This document shows, piece after piece, positions 15,482 to 22,859 of a stretch of DNA of 37,674 nt. Every line of letters begins with the position of its first letter. The stretch's first letter is position 1. The notes beneath the pieces were generated by a model. That model did no database searches. It was not told the DNA's origin and saw only the letters and a list, made by a program, of their open reading frames with translations. The stretch comes from Desulfobulbaceae bacterium (GTDB taxonomy: Bacteria > Desulfobacterota > Desulfobulbia > Desulfobulbales > Desulfocapsaceae). The stretch is taken from assembly GCA_008933635.1 (NCBI GenBank), contig WBUQ01000028.1:1-37674 (forward strand), in the 5' to 3' direction. The position numbers and the translations under genes were made by a program.

Positions 15482-16426
15482 ATGGCATTCAGCGATGATG
15501 CCCCCAACCTCCGGCGACAGATGAAATCGGGACGACTTCTCGGCCTGGCCGATTCACCGTATATCCTGCTGGTTCTTGCAGTGTTTTTCTGGGCAGGCAA
15601 TTTTATCGTCGGCAGGGCGGTACGGGCCGATGTTCCGCCCGTCGCCCTGGCCTTCTGGCGGTGGTTTGTGGCCTCCCTCGTGGTGATCGCCCTGGCCTGG
15701 CGGCATCTCCCGGCAGACATGGGGAATCTGCGCCGCGGTTGGCTGCCGGTTGTCCTGCTGTCGATTGCCGGTATCACCTCATTCAACACGCTGGTGTATA
15801 TCGGCCTGCAGTACACCATCGCCGTCAATGCGCTGTTGATGCAATCCCTGATGCCGGTACTGATCGTCGGCCTGTCGTATGTATTTTTTCGCGAGCGGAT
15901 CGGGATCATACAGGGGTGCGGCGTTGTTATCTCGCTTGCCGGGGCCCTGGTCATTATCGGACAGGGGCGCGCCGATGTGCTCCTCTCGCTGTCGATGAAC
16001 CGCGGTGATGTCCTGGTATTCCTCGCGGTTGTCGGCTATGCCGGATATTCGATCGGATTGCGGAAACGACCGGCCGTGCATCCGTTCAGCTTTGTCGCCG
16101 CCACTTTCGTGGTCGGAGACCTGTTCCTGCTGCCCCTCTATATCTGGGAGTCGATGGCGGCAGGGCACACTCTGCGCCTCGATGCCAATGCGATCATGGC
16201 GATCGGTTACGTCGCCATTTTTCCGTCGATTGTCTCCTACCTCTGTTTCAACAGGGGGGTGGAACTGGTCGGGGCGAACAGGGCCGGCATGTTCATCCAT
16301 CTCCTGCCGGTCTTCGGCAGCGCAATGGCGATCATCTTTCTCGGCGAGTCGCTGCAATGGTTTCATGCCGGGGGAATCCTGCTGATTGCCGCCGGGATAT
16401 TCATGGCGACCCACAGGCGGCAGTAA
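15482..16426 (+). CDS. EamA/DMT-superfamily transporter
   Basis: The 314-residue membrane protein has about ten hydrophobic helices in two EamA repeats. The first opens with YILLVLAVFFWAGNFIVGRAV and the second with GDVLVFLAVVGYAGYSIGLRK. The repeat ends carry the usual FREPIG-like (FFRERIGIIQGCGVVISLAGALVI) and FLGESL (IIFLGESLQWFHAGGILLI) signatures. Members export amino acids, nucleosides or other metabolites; the substrate here cannot be told. It runs toward the convergent argP-like gene. Confidence 0.9.
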   Translation: MAFSDDAPNLRRQMKSGRLLGLADSPYILLVLAVFFWAGNFIVGRAVRADVPPVALAFWRWFVASLVVIALAWRHLPADMGNLRRGWLPVVLLSIAGITSFNTLVYIGLQYTIAVNALLMQSLMPVLIVGLSYVFFRERIGIIQGCGVVISLAGALVIIGQGRADVLLSLSMNRGDVLVFLAVVGYAGYSIGLRKRPAVHPFSFVAATFVVGDLFLLPLYIWESMAAGHTLRLDANAIMAIGYVAIFPSIVSYLCFNRGVELVGANRAGMFIHLLPVFGSAMAIIFLGESLQWFHAGGILLIAAGIFMATHRRQ

Positions 16427-16474
16427 CCTGCTTCGATCACTCCGATTTTCCCAGCCCCTCCTCCTCTTTTCGGC

Positions 16475-17380
16475 TCAGGTCCTTGTCGCAACCCCGAGGA
16501 TCTTTCCTGCTCCCGTGCTGAGTTGCTCGGTAAAACCCTCGAGCAGTTCGGAGCGGAGATTCCAGCAATGCCAGAAAAGCGGCACCTCCAGCCGGAATCC
16601 CGGGGCGAGGTCGATCAATTCCCCGGCTGCAAGGAGCCGGTTCGTCTGCAGTCGCGGGACGAGCCCGTAACAGGAGCCGGTGCTGATGAAATCGACAAAC
16701 GACTCCGACGAGGGGACGAAGAATGTCGGGGCATCCGGCGGAGGGGTGGTGCCGAACAGCAGGCGGAACACCTGCTCGTTGAGGCCGTCCTGGCGGTTGA
16801 AGCGGATGATCGGCGCCCGCTCCGCCGCAGCGAGGCAGAAACCCGCCGGAAACCAGGCGCTGGAAAAGGCGGGTGAAGAGCAGAGGATATACTCCATCAC
16901 CCCGAGGCCGATCCGCCGGCAGCCCTGGAGGGGCTTGTCGCGGTTGGTTACGCAGCCCAGGACCTTCCCCTCCTGGAGCAGTCGGTGGGTCCTGTCCTGA
17001 TCGTCGACATGGAGGTCGAGGACGACCTTGCGGCAACTCAGAAATGGCCGGACGGCCGGCAGAAACCAGGTGGCGAGGCTGTCGGCATTCACTCCGAGGG
17101 CAAGCGAGGTGGACCGGCCGGAGGTGGGCGGTGCTGAAAGGGACAGCAGGTCTTCTTCCAGGTGCCTCACCTGGCTGAAATGACGCAGCAGGGCTATCCC
17201 CGCTTCGGTCGGCCTGGGCGGGCTTGTCCGCTGCACCAGGATGCGTCCGCAATACCCTTCGAGCAACCTGATCCGCTGTGAAACGGCGGACTGGGTTATA
17301 TGCAGCCGCTGGGCCGCCCTGTCGAAACCCTTTTCCTCGATGACGGCAGCGAACGCCTCGACCAGCTTATAGTCAAGCAT
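16475..17380 (-). CDS. argP: LysR-type regulator of the ArgP/LysG group
   Basis: The 301-residue protein aligns from memory with E. coli ArgP throughout. Shared features are the N-terminal helix-turn-helix (GFDRAAQRLHITQSAVSQRIRLLE), RTSPPRPTEAG, LALGVNADSLATWFLPA, and the C-terminal SGELIDL-like AAGELIDLAPGF. ArgP/LysG senses lysine and arginine and activates the divergent exporter gene (argO or lysE). Exactly that partner is divergently transcribed 92 bases away. Cytoplasmic DNA-binding protein, full length. The ATG is directly next to an inverted repeat likely to be its own binding site, which would also allow autoregulation. Confidence 0.93.
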   Translation of the reverse strand: MLDYKLVEAFAAVIEEKGFDRAAQRLHITQSAVSQRIRLLEGYCGRILVQRTSPPRPTEAGIALLRHFSQVRHLEEDLLSLSAPPTSGRSTSLALGVNADSLATWFLPAVRPFLSCRKVVLDLHVDDQDRTHRLLQEGKVLGCVTNRDKPLQGCRRIGLGVMEYILCSSPAFSSAWFPAGFCLAAAERAPIIRFNRQDGLNEQVFRLLFGTTPPPDAPTFFVPSSESFVDFISTGSCYGLVPRLQTNRLLAAGELIDLAPGFRLEVPLFWHCWNLRSELLEGFTEQLSTGAGKILGVATRT

Positions 17381-17382
17381 CT

Positions 17383-17397
17383 ATTAGATCAGCTAAT
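17383..17397. promoter_or_regulatory. LysR-type operator between argP and argO
   Basis: ATTAG-ATCAG-CTAAT is a perfect 5-bp inverted repeat with the T-N11-A form of LysR-family sites. Its centre lies about 60 bases upstream of the start expected from the argO -10, the usual position for activation. Confidence 0.7.
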
Positions 17398-17437
17398 GAA
17401 TTATTAAATAGTTTCATTTTACTTTATTGGTGCTGTG

Positions 17438-17443
17438 TACAAT
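17438..17443 (+). promoter_or_regulatory. -10 element of the argO/lysE promoter
   Basis: TACAAT (5 of 6) lies 30 bases before the exporter ATG. The -35 position is poor (CATTTT with 17-base spacing), as expected for a promoter that depends on a LysR-type activator. Confidence 0.55.
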
Positions 17444-17472
17444 ATTCCCCGGATGCAAGCAAGGAGGAGTTG

Positions 17473-18075
17473 ATGACCTTTCCATTCATCCAGGGAATGG
17501 CGGTCGGAGGTGGGCTGATCGTCGCCATCGGCGCGCAGAATGCGTTTGTTCTTTCCCAGGGGATACGACGGCAGCACCATTGGTTGGTCGCTGCCATCTG
17601 CTTTGTCTGCGATGCAGTTCTGGTAGGTGTTGGAGTGGCAGGTGTCGGCAGGGCGGTTGCCGCCAGTCCGATGTTGCAGGCAGCAGCTGCCTGGGGCGGG
17701 GCTATCTTCCTCTTTGCCTATGGTGCCAGGGCCCTGAGGCGCGCGATGATGTCAGACTCCCTGCAGGCCGGAGGGAGAAGGGTCTCTTCGGTCAAAGAGG
17801 CAGTCCTCGCCACCCTGGCCGTCACCCTGTTCAATCCGCACGTCTATCTCGATACAGTGGTGCTGCTCGGCAGCATCGCCAGTCAGTTTCAGGACGGGCA
17901 GCGCCTGGCATTTGCCACCGGCGCCTGCTCCGCATCGTTTCTCTGGTTTTTTTCCCTCAGTCTGGGCGGGGAGCTGCTGGCGCCGATCTTTGCCCGTCCG
18001 GGTTCCTGGAAGGTGCTCGATCTCTTCGTCTGCGGCTCGATGTGGCTGGTCGCCTTCAGGCTTCTGCCGGTCTAG
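17473..18075 (+). CDS. argO: LysE/ArgO-family basic amino acid exporter
   Basis: This 200-residue inner-membrane protein has about six helices. It carries the family's first-helix motif GGGLIVAIGAQNAFVLSQG and the central FNPHVYLDTVVLLGSIA. ArgO exports arginine (and canavanine) and LysE exports lysine and arginine. The match to both is close, so the symbol reflects pairing with ArgP rather than proven substrate. AAGGAGGAGTTG precedes the ATG. It is divergent from its presumed regulator, with the shared operator between. Confidence 0.92.
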   Translation: MTFPFIQGMAVGGGLIVAIGAQNAFVLSQGIRRQHHWLVAAICFVCDAVLVGVGVAGVGRAVAASPMLQAAAAWGGAIFLFAYGARALRRAMMSDSLQAGGRRVSSVKEAVLATLAVTLFNPHVYLDTVVLLGSIASQFQDGQRLAFATGACSASFLWFFSLSLGGELLAPIFARPGSWKVLDLFVCGSMWLVAFRLLPV

Positions 18076-18134
18076 CGTTCGGGGTGACACGGGGAGGAGG
18101 GAGATGCCGTCGCCCTGTCTGTCCTTTCGGGTTG

Positions 18135-18599
18135 TCAGGGGAGGATTGTCGTCTCGGTATAGAGTCCCCTGCCGGGATAACGATACCGCAGGGAGGCCTG
18201 GATGTCTGAAGCCCGTACGGGCCAGTTGAACTCTATTGCGATGATGTGGGATCCTGGCTGCAGGTTCTTGAATATCCATTTCATCTTGCCAAGCTTGCTG
18301 CTGTATTTCTGTGGCATGGGGTTTGCGCTGACGATTTCGTGGCCTGGCGGGAAATACTGTTCGATGATCACGCTGGCTGGCGGTGGATAAATGACGCGGT
18401 ACTCGAGGATGACTGTGCGGCCGAAGGCCGAGAGGTATTTGCCGCTGACGGGTTCAACCGCAAGGGCGGCGCGGGGCAGGATTGAGGGGGCCAGGAAGAC
18501 AAGCAAAACGGCCAGCAGGCGGAGGTGCGCAACCGTCGCGCTGGAGGCTGCCGCAGCAGCTGTTCCGGTGATATGTCGGCAGCGTAATTCCGGTGTCAT
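18135..18599 (-). CDS. Secreted Ig-like-fold protein of unknown function
   Basis: The 154-residue protein has a hydrophobic export segment at about 25-47 (LRLLAVLLVFLAPSILPRAALA) and then a beta-rich domain. EYRVIYPPPASVIIEQYFPPGHEIVSANP followed by GKMKWIFKNLQPGSHIIAIEFNWP resembles the second half of the DUF11-like or PKD-like repeats found in bacterial surface proteins. Its ATG overlaps the stop of the upstream membrane HTH gene (ATGA), so the two are translationally coupled. The partner's ectodomain has the same kind of fold, which suggests a shared ligand or direct contact. I cannot assign a function. Confidence 0.7.
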   Translation of the reverse strand: MTPELRCRHITGTAAAAASSATVAHLRLLAVLLVFLAPSILPRAALAVEPVSGKYLSAFGRTVILEYRVIYPPPASVIIEQYFPPGHEIVSANPMPQKYSSKLGKMKWIFKNLQPGSHIIAIEFNWPVRASDIQASLRYRYPGRGLYTETTILP

Positions 18600-19543
18600 G
18601 GCAGGATTTCGTACGTCGATTTCTTCTCGTTCCAGCGGTAGCCGGAACCCTGCCAGATCTTTTCGATCCTGGCGATGTCGATCCCGAGTTTTTCAGAGCC
18701 GCTGTACTGGTCATGGACGACGAGCATTTCCTTGTCGCTCAGGATCCCGTCGGCATTGGCATCGGCCCAGTGATGGGTGCCGGTGGAGATGGTATCGTTG
18801 CCGACGACGGCCCTGGCCTTCTCCGAGTCCTGGCTGACGGCAATATCACCGGAGAAACGGAAGGCCTCTCCTGGCGCTCCCTGGAGGGTGGCGGTATAGA
18901 TAAATCTGGTTGGTCCGTTAATTTTTTCAAGCCATTTCAATTCCTTGTCAGATTGCTGTCCCTTCTCTGCCGGTGCCGAGAGGGGGGGCGCGGTCTTTTT
19001 AAGTTCCGCCTGAGCCGGCAGGATCTCCCGCAGGATCAGGGCGACAGGATGAGCCGGGCTTGCCGTCACTTCGATGATGACGGGGAAGGGCTGACCGGGA
19101 AGGCAATGTTTGGGCAGGATGCGCCGGGCTGTGATCACCTGGGCTTCAGGCTGAAGGAGAAAGAACCACGTCGCGAGGCCTGCTGCCGCCAGGCCGAGCA
19201 AGATTCCGAAAACAAGCGGTATCGGGTTCTTCGCCGGTCGGATGCCGAAGGATTCGCCGGTTTCCTGGCGCTGCTCATCCGCGCCGGTCTCCGTCACATG
19301 GTTTTCCTGCTGCTCCAGGATTTCTTCCAGCGGGACTTCGAGGGCTTCGGCCAGTTTGACGCAGTTCTCCTTTTTGATCGAAGGATACCGTTTGTTTTCC
19401 CAGCGGGAAATCGTGTCGGTCGTAACCTGGACTGCTGTGGCGACGTAGAGTTGGGTCAGGCCCTTCTGTTCCCGCAGGCGCCTGACTCGCGCTCCATCGA
19501 TTTTCACCATCTGGATGCCGCCGGGCAGCATTTCACCTGTCAT
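18596..19543 (-). CDS. Membrane-anchored XRE-family HTH protein with Ig-like and EF-hand/dockerin-like ectodomain
   Basis: Domains in order for this 315-residue protein: an XRE/Cro-type helix-turn-helix at 17-75 (REQKGLTQLYVATAVQVTTD, SRWENKRYPS); a polar linker; one transmembrane helix at 107-130; a beta-rich Ig-like region at 135-237 (ILPKHCLPGQPFPVIIEVTASP, FSGDIAVSQD); and a canonical 12-residue EF-hand loop at 261-272 (DANADGILSDKE). After the EF hand comes IEKIWQGSGYRWN, a dockerin-like tail seen in repeat-bearing surface proteins. The layout recalls RodZ (HTH, one helix, periplasmic domain), but the ectodomain is different. A one-component transmembrane regulator is likely. Ca2+ sensing is inferred from the loop only. 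It has its own promoter, and the next gene is coupled through ATGA. Confidence 0.8.
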   Translation of the reverse strand: MTGEMLPGGIQMVKIDGARVRRLREQKGLTQLYVATAVQVTTDTISRWENKRYPSIKKENCVKLAEALEVPLEEILEQQENHVTETGADEQRQETGESFGIRPAKNPIPLVFGILLGLAAAGLATWFFLLQPEAQVITARRILPKHCLPGQPFPVIIEVTASPAHPVALILREILPAQAELKKTAPPLSAPAEKGQQSDKELKWLEKINGPTRFIYTATLQGAPGEAFRFSGDIAVSQDSEKARAVVGNDTISTGTHHWADANADGILSDKEMLVVHDQYSGSEKLGIDIARIEKIWQGSGYRWNEKKSTYEILP

Positions 19544-19587
19544 AGCATTCGTTGATTTTCAGATATGGATCTTCGGCCCCCGCAGCG

Positions 19588-19615
19588 AATATACCAAGTT
19601 CGGGTACGCCATCAA
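19588..19615 (-). promoter_or_regulatory. Promoter for the membrane HTH operon
   Basis: On the minus strand TTGATG (19610-19615), a 16-base spacer and TATATT (19588-19593) are seen. The TGG before the -10 gives an extended -10. The element is about 45 bases before the start codon. Confidence 0.6.
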
Positions 19616-19682
19616 AGGGATTAATCATCGCAGGAGGTGCTCGGCGGGTTCTCGGCACCGGCACTCCGGAGCCAGGGAACAG

Positions 19683-21683
19683 CTACCAGTCGAATCGTAC
19701 CAGGTTGTCGAGGGCGTCCGCCTTGATCAGCCTGATCTTGACCATTGAACCGGGGGTTGGCTTGTGGCCTGGGGGGCAGGGAAGATCCACTTCCATAAGG
19801 ATATCGGTAAGCAGCAGAAACACCCTTTTCGGGCCGGATTCAATCACCAGGGCATCGAGCAGCTGTCCCTTCCGGTCTTCCAGGTACTTCAACAGCCAGT
19901 ACCGGTTCCGAATCTGCCTGACATTGTTGGCAGTGGTGACGGTCCGAGTGATAACTGAAGTGAAATCCTTGCACATCTCGTCCGAGAAGCAGGGCTGCCG
20001 TCGCCGGATGATGGAGTTGAGCTGATGCTGCATCACCAGGTCGAGCAGGCGGCGGATCGGTGAGGTTACCGTCGTGTACTGGCTGACTCCGAGGCCGCTG
20101 TGCGAGCCGGCTGTCGTCAGCAGTTCGCCGCGCGGGATCTGCTTGCGCTGTCGCGTATTCTGGAAGAGATCATCGTCTTCGCCATGGACGATGCGGTTTT
20201 TCAGCGGCCCCTGAGCCCTGAACAGGCCCGGCACCATCCGGTCCGAGATATAGCGGGCGGCTTCGGTGTTGGCCAGGATCATCATTTCCGAGATCAGCGT
20301 ACGGGCCGGCGTATCGGTTCTGGCGAGATTGACATGGACCTTGCCGCAGCTGTCGATGAAGATGTTGACATCGGGAAACGGCAGCAGCAGGGCGCCGTTG
20401 TCCAGTCGTCGGCTCCGCAGCTTTTTCCGCAGCATATCGAGTACCCTGAGTTCGGGGTCGCGGTCGATTATCCGGTCTGCCTCTTCGTAGGTGAGTCGGC
20501 GGGCGACCCGGATGACCGATGGCATGATCCTGACCCGCAGCACTTCGGCCTCCGGCGACAGCAGGATCATGAAGCTGAAGGTGGCACGGAGTTCGTTCTG
20601 GATCAGGCTGCAGACCCCCTGGGAGAGGTGTCTGGGCAGCATCGGTATCTGTCCCTCGGGAAAATAGATGGAGGTGCCGCGCTGCATCGCCTCCTGGAAC
20701 AGGGGATCGCCGGGACGGACGTAATGGGCGACATCGGAGATGTGGATGCCGACGAGGTGGTTGCCGTCCTCATCCTGAATGGTGAGGGCGTCATCGAAGT
20801 CCAGGGTGGTGAGGCCATCTATCGTCAGCGGTGCGAGATGGGTGAGGTCGACCCTGCCGGGATCGTCGAGGAGGGCACGGGGATCGCTCTGCAGGATGGA
20901 CTCTGCCTGCTGCCGGGCGGCCAGGGAAAAGCTGACCGGGATATCGTGCCGGAGGAGGGGGAGGTTTTCGTTTTTGCCCCAGATGCCGGCGTTGACGAGG
21001 ATGTGAAAAGGATCGTGGGGGCCGCCAAGCTGGGCCTCTTTCAGCAGGCGCCTGGCGAGATCAGCCTGTTTCGCCTCATTGCCGTAGAGGTAGTAATCGC
21101 GGAGGATGCCGAGGCATTCCTCCAGCCAGGGGTCCATCTGGATATCCGGCACCGGCTGGCTCATCAGTTGCGCGATCAGCCGGGAGCCGTTGCGGATCAG
21201 GTCTTCCTCCTGCTTCTCCTTGTCGAACTGGTGGCGGATCTGTGCCACCTGATCGACCGTGTGCGCCTTGATCCTGCCTTCGCGGTATCTGAAATACAGT
21301 TTGTCGGCGAAGACACAGCGCATAAAGGCGGCGACCATGTCGTCATCGGCGGTCTGGCCGAAGGCGAGCTCGGCGAGAAAATCCGGTTCGAAGGTGGAGC
21401 CTTCCTCTTCGCAGACGATATTCCAGAGTTCCTCGAGATTGATGGACTGCATCAGGGTATTGCGCCGTTCATGGGTTTCCCTGAGTTCGTGCATCATCAG
21501 TTCACGGTCGGTGGTTGGGGGGTAGCTGCGAGCGGAACTGTGAATGATCCTGGATGTCGGGAGATTGACTTCACGGCCGTTCTGGTTGATCAGATGGACA
21601 CGTTTTGCCTGGTTTTCCAGGACGATGCCGCAGATGAATCTGCCTCCATCAAGATATTCGATACGTTTGCCCAAGTACGTCAT
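19683..21683 (-). CDS. RNB-domain (RNase II family) exoribonuclease
   Basis: The 666-residue protein holds the RNB catalytic domain (about 280-600). The four metal-binding aspartates are intact in IDGLTTLDFDDALTI (D289, D295, D297, D298), followed by VGIHISDVAHYVRPGD and FPEGQIPMLPRHLSQG. The family degrades RNA processively 3' to 5'. The N-terminal third lacks the paired cold-shock domains of E. coli RNase II and RNase R. It has an SH3-like start (IEYLDGGRFICGIVLEN) and a long helical region. A short C-terminal S1-like domain follows. This layout matches RNB proteins of cyanobacteria and Desulfobacterota, so I do not call it rnb or rnr. It is divergent from era across a dyad promoter. Confidence 0.9.
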   Translation of the reverse strand: MTYLGKRIEYLDGGRFICGIVLENQAKRVHLINQNGREVNLPTSRIIHSSARSYPPTTDRELMMHELRETHERRNTLMQSINLEELWNIVCEEEGSTFEPDFLAELAFGQTADDDMVAAFMRCVFADKLYFRYREGRIKAHTVDQVAQIRHQFDKEKQEEDLIRNGSRLIAQLMSQPVPDIQMDPWLEECLGILRDYYLYGNEAKQADLARRLLKEAQLGGPHDPFHILVNAGIWGKNENLPLLRHDIPVSFSLAARQQAESILQSDPRALLDDPGRVDLTHLAPLTIDGLTTLDFDDALTIQDEDGNHLVGIHISDVAHYVRPGDPLFQEAMQRGTSIYFPEGQIPMLPRHLSQGVCSLIQNELRATFSFMILLSPEAEVLRVRIMPSVIRVARRLTYEEADRIIDRDPELRVLDMLRKKLRSRRLDNGALLLPFPDVNIFIDSCGKVHVNLARTDTPARTLISEMMILANTEAARYISDRMVPGLFRAQGPLKNRIVHGEDDDLFQNTRQRKQIPRGELLTTAGSHSGLGVSQYTTVTSPIRRLLDLVMQHQLNSIIRRRQPCFSDEMCKDFTSVITRTVTTANNVRQIRNRYWLLKYLEDRKGQLLDALVIESGPKRVFLLLTDILMEVDLPCPPGHKPTPGSMVKIRLIKADALDNLVRFDW

Positions 21684-21817
21684 GAGGTCGATTGTTCAGT
21701 CTTTCACAAACCTGTCCGTCCGGCAATGCTGCGTCCTGGAAAAAGAGTGTGTGTTGGGTCGGAAGGAAAGGTATAGTTTCCACGTTCAGCCCCTGCAGGG
21801 GGGTAAATTCGACCCAG

Positions 21818-21852
21818 TATAGTGTGAAAATAGCTTTTAGCCACACTATAAT
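21818..21852. promoter_or_regulatory. Overlapping divergent promoters inside a 33-base dyad (RNB gene / era)
   Basis: TATAGTGTG (21818-21826) and CACACTATA (21842-21850) form a perfect 9-bp inverted repeat with a 15-base centre. Rightward, the right arm contains the consensus -10 TATAAT (21847-21852) with GTGAAA 17 bases upstream. Leftward, the left arm gives TATACT with GTGGCT 17 bases upstream. Each arm thus holds one -10 facing outwards and the -35 of the other promoter, so one protein bound to the dyad could control both genes. Confidence 0.65.
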
Positions 21853-21884
21853 TAATTTTTATCAATACTTCGGAATCGTTTCAT

Positions 21885-22796
21885 ATGGATCAGCCTGAAA
21901 ATTTCAAATCCGGCGTGGTTGCCATCGTCGGACCTCCCAATGCCGGTAAATCGACACTTCTGAATACCCTGCTGGGGCAGAAGATTTCCATCGTCACGGC
22001 AAAACCCCAGACCACCCGCAACCGGATCCTGGGGGTGGTCAGTCATGACGAGTATCAGATCGTCCTGCTGGATACTCCCGGCCTCCATGAAGCCCGTGAA
22101 CCGCTGAACCGCGAGATGATGCGGGTGGCGATGGACAGCCTGACCGAGGTCGACGCCGTCCTATTCCTGGTGGATGTCTCGCTGCCGGTGCCGGAGAAGA
22201 AACGGGCCGAGCGGGACAAGGAGTTTTCCGGCTGGCTGGAGAAGGTCGTCTCGCCGGCAGTCATGGTGCTCAACAAGATCGATCTCATCGACCGGAAGAC
22301 GCTGCTGCCGATGATCGAGGGCTATGCCGCACTCTACCCGTTCAAGGCCATCGTGCCGGTATCGGCGCTGAAAGGCAGTGGCTGCAATGAGTTGATCGAC
22401 GAATTGCTGCGGCTGCTGCCGGCCGGTCCGCGCTATTTTCCCGACGACATCCCGACCGACGCCAGCGAGCGGTTTCTCGCCGCCGAGATCATCCGCGAAA
22501 AGGTGTTCCAGAAAACCGGGCAGGAGATCCCCTACGCCAGCGCCGTGCTGATCGACTCGTTCAAGGAGGACGCCGAAAAGGGCATGGTGACGATCCATGC
22601 CACCATCGTCGTTGAAAAGGATTCGCAGAAGGGGATCATCATCGGCAAGGGCGGCAGGAAACTGCAGGAAATCGGGACGGCCGCCCGCAAGGAGATCGAG
22701 GAGCTGGTCGGCATGAAGGTCCTGCTCAAGCTCTGGGTCAAGGTGCACAGGAACTGGTCGCAGGACGAACGTTTTCTGAAGGAGCTGGGTTACTGA
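21885..22796 (+). CDS. era: GTPase Era
   Basis: Era is an essential GTPase that binds the 3' end of 16S rRNA and helps 30S assembly. The 303-residue protein shows G1 (GPPNAGKST), G3 (DTPGLHE), G4 (NKID) and the C-terminal KH domain (GIIIGKGGRKLQEIG, LKLWVKVHRNWSQDE). It is full length. Its start is about 33 bases after a perfect -10. It does not sit in the frequent rnc-era pair; it stands alone, divergent from an RNB ribonuclease. Pairing an rRNA-maturation GTPase with an exoribonuclease in one regulatory region makes functional sense. Confidence 0.97.
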   Translation: MDQPENFKSGVVAIVGPPNAGKSTLLNTLLGQKISIVTAKPQTTRNRILGVVSHDEYQIVLLDTPGLHEAREPLNREMMRVAMDSLTEVDAVLFLVDVSLPVPEKKRAERDKEFSGWLEKVVSPAVMVLNKIDLIDRKTLLPMIEGYAALYPFKAIVPVSALKGSGCNELIDELLRLLPAGPRYFPDDIPTDASERFLAAEIIREKVFQKTGQEIPYASAVLIDSFKEDAEKGMVTIHATIVVEKDSQKGIIIGKGGRKLQEIGTAARKEIEELVGMKVLLKLWVKVHRNWSQDERFLKELGY

Positions 22797-22859
22797 GACA
22801 AGGCACCGGCGGAGATCCGGGATGCCATGGCTGCGCCGGGCCCGGCGGCCGGCCGGGCG

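Noticed and set aside
20100-21776. 558-codon open frame opposite the RNB gene
   Set aside because: The RNB protein has intact catalytic residues; the opposite frame is a bias artefact and covers the regulatory dyad side without a ribosome site.
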